A stretch of DNA of 59,507 bases from Peptoniphilus gorbachii. Lineage in GTDB: Bacteria; Bacillota; Clostridia; Tissierellales; Peptoniphilaceae. The stretch is from the NCBI RefSeq assembly GCF_016908115.1, contig NZ_JAFBDH010000008.1:1-59507 (forward strand), given 5' to 3'. The translations under genes and the position numbers were made by a program. Of the stretch, positions 45,727 to 53,408 are shown in pieces (the first letter of the stretch is position 1; every line of letters starts with the position of its first letter). The notes below the pieces were generated by a model, which was given only the letters and a program-made list of their open reading frames with translations, was not told the origin of the DNA and made no database searches.

Positions 45727-47178
45727 TTATTTTTCTATAACCTTATAACCCATGTCCTTTAATATTCCCGTTACAGAATTTTCAGGAACAAGATGTGCTG
45801 AACCTATTAGGATAAAGTAAGTATTTTTGCCATCTTTTTTTAGCATTGCGTCAATTTTTTTAGCCATACCTTCATCTCTTTCATCTAAAATAGCTTCGTT
45901 AAATTTTTCTGATGCCTTGTCACCCTTTAAAGATAAAATTGATTTCATTTTATCTCTGTCGCCACTTTGCCAAGCATCAAGTAAAGTGTAAAGGCCTGAA
46001 TTTATATTTTTGTAGCCATTTTTTTCAATTTCAGCAGTGAGATTTTCAATCATTTCTACATAAGTTTTCTTGTCAAAATTTGAAAGAATATTTGATTGAA
46101 AATCCATGGACTCAAGTTCATCAATTTCAATTTTATTTAATAAGCTCAGTGCCAAAAAATAAGATTCGACTCCAAAACTTCCCTTAGGAGACTCTCCCTT
46201 TGGATCAGATGCCATGGTGTTATAAATTGCCCAAGGTCTAAGAATTTTTACCTGATCTTCTTCCATACCATAGCCTTGAAATATTTTTAAAACTCTAGAG
46301 TAAAGTTCCTCACCTAAATCATCTTTTAAATTTTTGCCATCACTATAATAAATTTTTTGACGCATCTTTTTTGCTTCTTCTCTATTTGACAAATCTATTT
46401 CCATATAAATTTTTTCAGAAGATTTTAGGGCCTTTATTATATTTTCATCTATGGGATAAAGGGAGCTATTGCCAACATGAATGGATCCCAACATATAAAT
46501 TTTATTGCCCTTATTATTTACTTCGTAGAAAAAACCCTTAGAAACCTTGCCCTTATCTTGCAGAACTTTATTAACAGCTCTTGAATATAAAGAAATCATC
46601 TCTTGAAGAGGAATTTTTGAATTTAAATATTTTTCATCAGCTGGACCTAAAAATATTTTTGCCGCTCTTAAATTTTTTATTTCAAATTTTTCGTCCCCTA
46701 AAAGTTTTGAAATTGAATTTAAAATTTCAGCTCGACTTAAATTTTTAAAAGAAAAATCTCCTCCAGTTTCTAAGCCTTTAGCTTCAATTTTTTCTTTAGC
46801 TAGCTTATAACAAGTCTTAGCATCATCAAGTGTTGCTGCTTTTGTAAAATCTCTTCCATCAAAAAAATTTTTTGCAGGATAAAGACCCATAAACTGAGCT
46901 TGATTAAGTTCCTCAGCCGCCCAAGGGCTAAAAATTGGATTTTTATCTTGTGATTCAATATTTTTTTTGGATTTTATTTCTTGAGCTTCTTCTATTTTTT
47001 TATTTAAGGTATTTTGCTTCTCTGCAATTTTTATGTTATTTACTTTAAGCTTTGTAAGAGAAGGAGCAGCAGAGACAAAACTTGGAATTAAAAGTGTTGG
47101 GATTAGAAGAAAAGTAGCAAATAATTTTTTTATTTTTTTAGTTTTATTTCTTTTCAAATTTTTATTCAATTTATTCAC
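45727..47178 (-). CDS. Secreted TraB/GumN-family protein with SLH-like N-terminal region
   Basis: 483 aa. The signal peptide is at about 1-38 (NKTKKIKK then a hydrophobic core, SFVSAA). Residues about 85-205 contain SLH-like pieces (SPWAAEELNQAQFMGLYP and FKNLSRAEILNSISKLLG). The TraB/GumN domain (about 225-483) shows the two GxxH motifs as IYMLGSIHVGNSSLYP and FILIGSAHLVPENSV. The family is thought to be metal-dependent proteases or hydrolases. The start overlaps the end of the aminotransferase gene by eight bases. Confidence 0.82.
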   Translation of the reverse strand: MNKLNKNLKRNKTKKIKKLFATFLLIPTLLIPSFVSAAPSLTKLKVNNIKIAEKQNTLNKKIEEAQEIKSKKNIESQDKNPIFSPWAAEELNQAQFMGLYPAKNFFDGRDFTKAATLDDAKTCYKLAKEKIEAKGLETGGDFSFKNLSRAEILNSISKLLGDEKFEIKNLRAAKIFLGPADEKYLNSKIPLQEMISLYSRAVNKVLQDKGKVSKGFFYEVNNKGNKIYMLGSIHVGNSSLYPIDENIIKALKSSEKIYMEIDLSNREEAKKMRQKIYYSDGKNLKDDLGEELYSRVLKIFQGYGMEEDQVKILRPWAIYNTMASDPKGESPKGSFGVESYFLALSLLNKIEIDELESMDFQSNILSNFDKKTYVEMIENLTAEIEKNGYKNINSGLYTLLDAWQSGDRDKMKSILSLKGDKASEKFNEAILDERDEGMAKKIDAMLKKDGKNTYFILIGSAHLVPENSVTGILKDMGYKVIEK

Positions 47179-48247
47179 TCCTATAAATTTCCTTTAGATT
47201 TTTTAAAAGTATTTTATTGTCATCATCTTTTAAAAGACAAATCCTAAAATAATTTTCATCTAAATTATTAAAAGATTTGCAATCACGTATTACGAGGTCC
47301 TTCTCTAAAAGTTTTTCGCGAAGTTTTCCTGCCTTGGGACCCCTTAAAATCTTAATTAAAATAAAATTCCCAAAGCTTTCATAGGCTTTTAAATTTTTTA
47401 TTTTAGAAATTTCACTGAATATGTAATTTCTCCTTGAAGTAATAAAATTAAAGACTTCTGTAATATATTTTTCATCAGAAAACATGACCTTGCCACAAAT
47501 TTCTGCAACTGAATTTACTTGCCAAAGGACTTCTTTATTTTTAAAATAATTTAAAAAATTTTCATCAGAGGAAAGTCCATAGCCAAGTCTTATGCCAGGA
47601 AGGGCAAAAAATTTTGATGTCCCCCTAACAACTGCAAGATTTTTGTAAGTATCAATTAATTTTGTGGAAGAATAAATTGACATATCTGTAAATTCAATAT
47701 AAGTTTCATCCACCAAAATTTTTGCGGAAGTTTCTTTTAAAATTTTTTCTATTTCACTTGCACTTAAAATTGTGCCAGTGGGATTATTTGGATTTGCAAA
47801 AACTAAAAAATCAACTTTATCTTCTCTTATAGTTTTTATAAGCTCATCTAAATCAATTTTAAAATCCTTTTTTTCCTCTAAGTTATATTCAATTATTTTT
47901 GAATTTATTTTTCTAAGTTCATTTTCGTATTCAGAGTAACAAGGCGATAATATCATAGAAATTTTTGGAGCAAAAAATTTTATTGCATCCTTTAAAATTT
48001 CTGTAGATCCAAGTCCAAGGACAATATTTTCGCTATTACAATTTACATAATTTGAAATAGAATTTCTAAGATCTATATAATCTACATCGGGGTAGCTAGA
48101 AAGTAAATTTAAATTATCTTTTAGGTCGTCGAGAGCTTTTTTGCTGGGACCTAGAGGATTTATATTTGAAGAAAAATCCCTTATGTCTTTTATTTTTATG
48201 CCATTGTTTTTTGCAATTTCAAAAACATTTGCACCATGACTGTTCAT
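47171..48247 (-). CDS. PLP-dependent aminotransferase, CobD/HisC-like
   Basis: 358 aa fold-type I enzyme. The opening MNSHGANVFEIAKNNGIKIKD followed by DFSSNINPLG is the CobD (threonine-phosphate decarboxylase) pattern, here quoted as SHGANVFEIA and DFSSNINPLG. FANPNNPTG, VDETYIEF and the PLP Lys in RGTSKFFALPGIRLGYG are present. CobD serves cobalamin synthesis, but no other cobalamin gene is near; a histidinol-phosphate type activity or another role is possible. Confidence 0.82.
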   Translation of the reverse strand: MNSHGANVFEIAKNNGIKIKDIRDFSSNINPLGPSKKALDDLKDNLNLLSSYPDVDYIDLRNSISNYVNCNSENIVLGLGSTEILKDAIKFFAPKISMILSPCYSEYENELRKINSKIIEYNLEEKKDFKIDLDELIKTIREDKVDFLVFANPNNPTGTILSASEIEKILKETSAKILVDETYIEFTDMSIYSSTKLIDTYKNLAVVRGTSKFFALPGIRLGYGLSSDENFLNYFKNKEVLWQVNSVAEICGKVMFSDEKYITEVFNFITSRRNYIFSEISKIKNLKAYESFGNFILIKILRGPKAGKLREKLLEKDLVIRDCKSFNNLDENYFRICLLKDDDNKILLKNLKEIYRSE

Positions 48248-48334
48248 TTAAACACCTCTTTCCTATTGTACCCTATTTGCTAAAATTTTTACATTTAATA
48301 TATAATATTGGGTAAGAATAAAATGAGGTGAGTT

Positions 48335-49330
48335 ATGAATAATTTTAGAAATGATTACAATGATTTTGGTTCAAGAGAAATTTATGACGAGATAAATAAA
48401 ATTTTTGACGAAAAAATTTCTGGTTACGGACTAGATGAAATTTCAAATTCTGCAAGAGAATTAATTTTAAAAGAAATAGATAGAGATGCAGACATTGAAT
48501 TTGTTTCTGGTGGCACTGCCACAAATATTTTGGCGACGACTTTTGCTCTAAGGCCCTACGAGGCAGTTTTATCTGCATCCACTGGTCACATAACTCATCA
48601 CGAAACGGGCTCAATTGAAGCAACGGGACATAAAGTTGTGACAATAAAAACTTCTGATGGCAAGCTAAGGGCAAGGGACATAAAAGACCTAGTTGAGAAT
48701 CAAGCTGGAGAAGTTGATGTAAAAATAAAAGTTGTCTACATTTCACAAACTACAGAAGTTGGCACAGTTTACTCTCTTGATGAAATAAGAGAAATTTATG
48801 AAACTTGCACCGAAAAGGGCTTATACTTATATATTGATGGTGCAAGAATTGCTCATGCCATGGCAGCAAATAATACAAAATTATCTGATTATGCCAAGTA
48901 TTCCCACATTTTTTCCATTGGTGGCACAAAAAACGGCGCAATTTTTGGTGAAGCCCTAGTTATTTTAGATGAAAATTTGAAGAAGGACTTTAGATATTAC
49001 TTAAAACAAAGGGGAGCCATGATGGCAAAGTCCTTCTTAATTGGTTTATCTTTTAAGGTTTTATTTCAAGATGGCTTATATTATAAAAATGCAAAGAGAG
49101 CCTATGAAATGTCAAGGCTTCTTGTAGATGGACTAAAAGAAATAAATAGAGATCCACTTTTTGGTGAGTCCAACCAAATTTTTATTAAGTCAAATCGAGA
49201 AGAAATTGAAAAATTAAAAAAAGAAAATATTTTTGAAATAGACAATGAGAAAGAGTCAATAATTAGACTTGTTACAAATTATAGAACAAGTGAAGAAGAT
49301 GTGAGAGGTTTTTTAAAATCTATTAAATAA
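48335..49330 (+). CDS. ltaE: Threonine aldolase (beta-eliminating lyase family)
   Basis: 331 aa PLP enzyme that splits threonine or allo-threonine into glycine and acetaldehyde. Motifs: FVSGGTATNILATTFAL, HITHHETGSIEATGHKV, YIDGARIAHAMA, and the PLP Lys in FSIGGTKNGAIFGEA. GAGGTGA precedes the ATG. TATAAT at 48301-48306 is a good -10. Confidence 0.92.
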   Translation: MNNFRNDYNDFGSREIYDEINKIFDEKISGYGLDEISNSARELILKEIDRDADIEFVSGGTATNILATTFALRPYEAVLSASTGHITHHETGSIEATGHKVVTIKTSDGKLRARDIKDLVENQAGEVDVKIKVVYISQTTEVGTVYSLDEIREIYETCTEKGLYLYIDGARIAHAMAANNTKLSDYAKYSHIFSIGGTKNGAIFGEALVILDENLKKDFRYYLKQRGAMMAKSFLIGLSFKVLFQDGLYYKNAKRAYEMSRLLVDGLKEINRDPLFGESNQIFIKSNREEIEKLKKENIFEIDNEKESIIRLVTNYRTSEEDVRGFLKSIK

Positions 49331-49341
49331 TAGGAGGAATT

Positions 49342-49977
49342 ATGTTAGAAAGAAATATGACAGTTGAAGCTGCAGTAATGGAAAATCCAAAAGTTTTACA
49401 AGAACTTCAAAAACTTGGCGCAGAATATGATTTTATAGCCATGGAAAGTTTAGAGGATGCCTTAAAATCTCTTGGTGAAAATTGTGATGCATTTATAAAA
49501 AGAGTTGAGGGTCAGTCTGATTTTAAGGACATGGATAGAGTTAGAAAGATGAATAAGGAAGAGCTTATTCACTATATTGTTGATGAAATTCACCCTTATG
49601 AACTTGCAACAACTGAAAAAATCGACGAAATTTTTAGGGGAGCAATAAAAAAATATTACAGAGAAAGAGGAGAACAACTCTTTGTAATTTATGAAGTCCT
49701 TTTATTAATTAAGGCAGAACTTGTTTCCCACTTCTCCAGCGAAGAAGAGTTTGAATTTAAAGATGCCTTGGCAGGAAAAAATGTTGACTTTGAAAATCTT
49801 CTTGCAGAACACGAAAAAACTATTGGACTTTTTGACAGGATAAAATATTTAACTCGTGACTATAAAATGAATGCAGAAGAGCCAGAAATCAAGGAACTCA
49901 ACAAGCTTATGGGAGAACTTGACGAGGACATGAGAAGACACATTTACATCGAAAACGAAATTTTATTTAAGATGTAA
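49342..49977 (+). CDS. Hemerythrin-like protein related to RIC/ScdA/YtfE
   Basis: 211 aa. The N-terminal helix pair (TVEAAVMENPKVLQELQKLG) resembles the ScdA N-domain but lacks its usual paired Cys. The hemerythrin-like domain (about 70-211) keeps His and Glu ligands in HYIVDEIHPYELA, VSHFSSEEEFEF, LAEHEKTIGLF and RRHIYIENEILF. RIC proteins repair iron-sulfur clusters after nitric oxide or oxidant damage. It follows ltaE by 11 bp with AGGAGG, so it is co-transcribed. Confidence 0.78.
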   Translation: MLERNMTVEAAVMENPKVLQELQKLGAEYDFIAMESLEDALKSLGENCDAFIKRVEGQSDFKDMDRVRKMNKEELIHYIVDEIHPYELATTEKIDEIFRGAIKKYYRERGEQLFVIYEVLLLIKAELVSHFSSEEEFEFKDALAGKNVDFENLLAEHEKTIGLFDRIKYLTRDYKMNAEEPEIKELNKLMGELDEDMRRHIYIENEILFKM

Positions 49978-50017
49978 GCCTTTGGATTTATAAAAATTTA
50001 AAAGTTAAATAATTTTT

Positions 50018-50050
50018 AAAGACTGTGAATTTTATTTTACAGTCTTTTTA
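50018..50050 (+). terminator. Terminator after the hemerythrin-like gene
   Basis: Stem AAAGACTGT (50018-50026) and ACAGTCTTT (50039-50047) with a 12-nt loop, then TTTATTT. Confidence 0.78.
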
Positions 50051-50086
50051 TTTACTAGAAAAATTTGCCCATAAAAATATTTTTTA

Positions 50087-50112
50087 CGCATAAATATGGT
50101 ATAATTTATGCG
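50087..50112 (+). promoter_or_regulatory. Inverted repeat over the -10 box of the Fic gene
   Basis: CGCATAAAT (50087-50095) and ATTTATGCG (50104-50112) are perfect complements with an 8-bp spacer; the TATAAT at 50100-50105 lies between and within them. ATGCGCAAATTT at the start codon (50127) resembles a third half-site. An operator is likely. Confidence 0.6.
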
Positions 50113-50126
50113 AATAGGAGGTTTTT

Positions 50127-51170
50127 ATGCGCAAATTTGATTACAGTTTATTAAAAGAAAAAAAGTGGGATGCAGAAATCTTAAATTATATTTCACAAAT
50201 TAGCGAGTATAAGGGAAGACAAGAATTATACTTAAGTCAGAAGCCTACAGTTCTTAATAATCTCGTAGAACTTGCCATTATACAGAGTACTCAAAGTTCT
50301 AATGAAATCGAGGGAATAAGAACAACTGACTCTAGAATAAGGGATTTAGTCAAGAAAAAAGTTGCTCCCAAAAATAGAGATGAAGAAGAAATTCTAGGTT
50401 ACAAGGAAGTTCTATCTACAATTCATGAATCTTTTGATTATATGCCAATAAATTCAAAAATAATTTTGCAACTTCATAGAGACCTCTACAAATTTTCAAA
50501 TAAATCAATTGGTGGAAAATATAAAAATTCGCAAAATTATATTTCAGAAACAAAAAAAGATGGTGAGACAATAGTTAGGTTTAGGCCTCTTGACCCCTTT
50601 GAAACTCCACAAGCAATTGAAAAAATTTGCCAAGAGTACAATAGAGAAATTGACAAGGGAGAAATAAACCCTCTAATACTTATTCCAATTTTTATACACG
50701 ATTTCTTGTGCATTCACCCTTTCAACGATGGAAATGGAAGGATGTCGAGGCTTCTAACAACTTTGTTGCTATACAAGTTAGGATATGTTGTAGGAAGATA
50801 TATAAGTCTTGAAGAAAAAATTGAAAAAACTAAGACAAATTACTATATTGCCCTAGAGAAAAGTGGTGTAAATTGGCACGAAAATAGTGAAGATCCAACA
50901 TATTTCATAAAATATATTTTGGCTATTATACTTGCTGCCTATAGAGATTTTGAAGATAGGGTAAATATTTTCGATACAAAGTTATCAGCCCTTGATCAAG
51001 TTTTAAATGCTATTGACAAAAAAATTGGAAAATTTACCAAGAGTGAAATCATGGAACTTGCTCCAGCAATTAGTAAGTCCTCTGTAGAAAAGTCTCTAAA
51101 AGAATTGTTAGAAAAAGATATAATTGAAAGGCATGGAAGTGGAAGGGCAACCTATTATACAAAAAAATAA
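50127..51170 (+). CDS. Fic-domain AMP-transferase with internal inhibitory motif and C-terminal wHTH
   Basis: 347 aa. The N-terminal inhibitory helix has S58-NEI-E62-G63, fitting [S/T]xxxE[G/N]. The Fic core is HPFNDGNGR (197-205), a complete active motif. The C-terminal 60 residues (KFTKSEIMELAPAISKSSVEKSLKELLEKD-like; core SKSSVEKSLKELLEK) form a winged helix. This is the class II layout: the enzyme adenylylates target proteins and restrains itself. AGGAGG lies at 50116-50121. No antitoxin gene is adjacent. The wHTH together with the inverted repeat over the promoter suggests autoregulation. Confidence 0.9.
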   Translation: MRKFDYSLLKEKKWDAEILNYISQISEYKGRQELYLSQKPTVLNNLVELAIIQSTQSSNEIEGIRTTDSRIRDLVKKKVAPKNRDEEEILGYKEVLSTIHESFDYMPINSKIILQLHRDLYKFSNKSIGGKYKNSQNYISETKKDGETIVRFRPLDPFETPQAIEKICQEYNREIDKGEINPLILIPIFIHDFLCIHPFNDGNGRMSRLLTTLLLYKLGYVVGRYISLEEKIEKTKTNYYIALEKSGVNWHENSEDPTYFIKYILAIILAAYRDFEDRVNIFDTKLSALDQVLNAIDKKIGKFTKSEIMELAPAISKSSVEKSLKELLEKDIIERHGSGRATYYTKK

Positions 51171-51178
51171 TTTTTTTA

Positions 51179-51206
51179 GGATAAGATTAAACTCTTATCC
51201 TTTTTA
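51179..51206 (+). terminator. Terminator of the Fic gene
   Basis: Stem GGATAAG (51179-51185) and CTTATCC (51194-51200) followed by TTTTTA. The IS begins directly after the T-tract. Confidence 0.8.
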
Positions 51207-51952
51207 TTGTGACTTTAGTCAGTTGAGCACGCAACGCGTGCGAAACATAAAACTACCCGCTATGCGGGTAGGCAACAATAGGTTATACCAAAAATCACCT
51301 CAGTATTATAATAGAGTTGTTCAGACCTAAAATAATAAGAGGTGATTAATATGGCACAAAAGGCAAATTCATTATCACACACAAAATGGATGTGTAAATA
51401 TCATATTGTCTTTACACCAAATTATAGACGAAAAATAGTATTTAATCAATACCGAGATAGTTTGGGAGAAATATTTAGGATGTTATGTAAATACAAAGGA
51501 GTAGAAATAATAGAAGGACATTTAATGCCAGATCATGTGCATATGTTAGTTAGTATTCCTCCAAAAATATCAGTGTCAAGTTTCATGGGATACTTGAAAG
51601 GGAAAAGTGCACTAATGATGTTTGACAAGCATGCAAACCTAAAATACAAATTTGGAAATAGACATTTTTGGGCAGAGGGATATTATGTAAGTACAGTAGG
51701 ATTGAATGAACAAACAATAGCAAAGTATATAAGAGAGCAAGAGCAACACGACATAGCAATGGATAAATTGAGTGTAAAAGAATACGAAGATCCATTCAAA
51801 AGAAGATGAATGAAGCCCTTTCAGGGCTGGCTAAAGAGGCAAAAACAATAAGGTTTGAACAAAGTGAAAACCAGCGCCTTGAGACGCTGGTTGGTATCAC
51901 TCGGGCTTATAGCCCGTAATCAAACCACCCGTTTTACGGGTGGTTATGATTT
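51207..51952 (+). mobile_element. IS200/IS605-family insertion sequence (copy 3, complete)
   Basis: About 746 bp, nearly identical to copy 2 but in inverse orientation. The left end is TTGTGAC at 51207 and the right end GGTTATGATTT at about 51952. The same hairpins flank tnpA. The right end runs into the last codons of znuB on the opposite strand. Confidence 0.93.
51351..51809 (+). CDS. tnpA: IS200-type HUH (Y1) transposase TnpA
   Basis: 152 aa from ATG 51351 with GAGGTGA upstream. HVH and Tyr motifs are as in the copy at 2534-2992. It differs from that copy at three residues only, and both appear intact. Confidence 0.95.
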   Translation: MAQKANSLSHTKWMCKYHIVFTPNYRRKIVFNQYRDSLGEIFRMLCKYKGVEIIEGHLMPDHVHMLVSIPPKISVSSFMGYLKGKSALMMFDKHANLKYKFGNRHFWAEGYYVSTVGLNEQTIAKYIREQEQHDIAMDKLSVKEYEDPFKRR

Positions 51953-52750
51953 CTTGTTTTTTAGTTTTGAAATTAAGAGGCAAACTAGCATTCCTAGGGA
52001 GGCAATAACTACTATTGCTCCACCTGGTTTTAGGTCAAAGTAGTAGGACAGGATGACACCACTTAGGGTGTAAACAAGTCCAAGAACCAGGGTGTTTATA
52101 AAGGTAGCCTTGTAGGATTTACTTATTAATAATGATGATGCCACTGGTAATACTATAAGCGATGTCACCATGAGGGCACCAATTATTTTGGCTGAAAGGG
52201 CAATGGTAAGGGCAGATAAAAGTGTGAATATTGAATTTATTCTCGCCACATTTACCCCACTCATCTTGGCAAGTTGAGGATCAACTGCAATGGAGAGGAG
52301 ACCAAAATAATAAATTAAAGAAATTGCAACAACAAGTATAAAGGTTATGAGGACGATTATAACGTCAGCCTTTGATACTGATGCAATACTACCAAAGAGA
52401 TAGGCGTCAAAGCTGCTTCCTCCTGGCGAAAAGTCTGACAAGAGGGCAGCAAGTCCCAATCCCATGGAGGTTATTATGGCAGTTGCCATGTCACCAAATT
52501 GGGGGAACTTCTTCCTGATTTTTTCAATGGAGAAGGCTCCAATTACACAGGCGAAGATGGCACCAATTAGGGGGTTGATTGAAAGGATTAGTCCCAAGGC
52601 AACTCCAGCCAGTGAAACGTGAGATAGGGCATCCCCCATCATAGAAGTTCCACGATTTACTATTACAATTCCAATGAGGGGAATTATTATGGAAATCATG
52701 AGGGAAACTAAGAGAGTTCTAATCATAAAGCTATACTGTAACAAGTTCAA
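51944..52750 (-). CDS. znuB: Zinc ABC transporter permease ZnuB
   Basis: 268 aa with seven to nine hydrophobic helices. Family motifs: DALSHVSLAGVALGL, TSMGLGLAALLSDFSPGG and IIGALMVTSLIVLPVA. It forms the membrane channel for ZnuA-bound zinc or a related metal. It starts inside the end of znuC (20-bp overlap). The last two codons and stop (AAA TCA TAA) lie in sequence shared by the ends of both complete IS copies, so the IS defines the C-terminus. Confidence 0.93.
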   Translation of the reverse strand: MNLLQYSFMIRTLLVSLMISIIIPLIGIVIVNRGTSMMGDALSHVSLAGVALGLILSINPLIGAIFACVIGAFSIEKIRKKFPQFGDMATAIITSMGLGLAALLSDFSPGGSSFDAYLFGSIASVSKADVIIVLITFILVVAISLIYYFGLLSIAVDPQLAKMSGVNVARINSIFTLLSALTIALSAKIIGALMVTSLIVLPVASSLLISKSYKATFINTLVLGLVYTLSGVILSYYFDLKPGGAIVVIASLGMLVCLLISKLKNKKS

Positions 52751-53405
52751 GACCTCCCTTCTTTAGTTCGTAAAACTTATCCATTTGCAAATTGTTTTTC
52801 ACCCAGTCTAGCTCGTGGGTTATTAAAATTATGGATACGTCAAAATTTTTGTTTAGGTCTTCAAGGGTTTTGGCAAACTGCCTCTTTGAATTTTCGTCGA
52901 CACCAGATGTTGGCTCGTCAAAAATTAAAATCTCTGGATTGTTCATAAGGGCCCTTGTGATTACAACCCTTTGTCTCAAGCCACCAGACAGGTCCCTTAT
53001 AGGATAGTCTGCGTACTTCTCAAGATTCATCTTCTTTAAAAGTTCTATAGTTTTGTCGTAGTGGGTCTTTCTTGGAATTTTTATCATCCCCATGCTCTCA
53101 TAGAGTTGTAGGGTTACAAGCTCCTTGACGGAAATGGGAAATGTATATAAGTTTTCCTTTTGTGATTGAGGAACGTAGCCGATTTTTTTCAGTGAATCTA
53201 CACTTATATCTTCTTCAAAAATTTTTATTTCTCCAGACCTTAGCTTGAGCTCCCCAATAATTATTTTTATTAAAGTTGTCTTGCCAACTCCGTTGCCACC
53301 GATTATAGTGATTTTCTCCTTGTTCATCAGGGTTAGGTTTAAGTCCCTGAGAACTGGGTCCCTATCGTAGGCAAAGTTGGCATTTTTTATTTCAATAGCC
53401 TTCAT
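52731..53405 (-). CDS. znuC: Zinc ABC transporter ATPase ZnuC
   Basis: 224 aa. Walker A GGNGVGKTT, signature LSGGLRQR and Walker B LIFDEPTSGVD are present. It starts 3 bp after the end of znuA and overlaps znuB by 20 bp. Confidence 0.95.
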   Translation of the reverse strand: MKAIEIKNANFAYDRDPVLRDLNLTLMNKEKITIIGGNGVGKTTLIKIIIGELKLRSGEIKIFEEDISVDSLKKIGYVPQSQKENLYTFPISVKELVTLQLYESMGMIKIPRKTHYDKTIELLKKMNLEKYADYPIRDLSGGLRQRVVITRALMNNPEILIFDEPTSGVDENSKRQFAKTLEDLNKNFDVSIILITHELDWVKNNLQMDKFYELKKGGLELVTV

Positions 53406-53408
53406 ATA

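Noticed and set aside
48345-48746. 133-codon frame on the minus strand inside the threonine aldolase gene
   Set aside because: Antisense to a fully conserved PLP enzyme; composition (Leu, Gln, His) is that of a shadow frame and there is no ribosome binding site.
2391-51952. Composite transposon carrying the whole 48-kb interval
   Set aside because: The interval contains oriC and essential replication genes, and IS200-type elements do not normally move large segments; inversion is the only plausible rearrangement.
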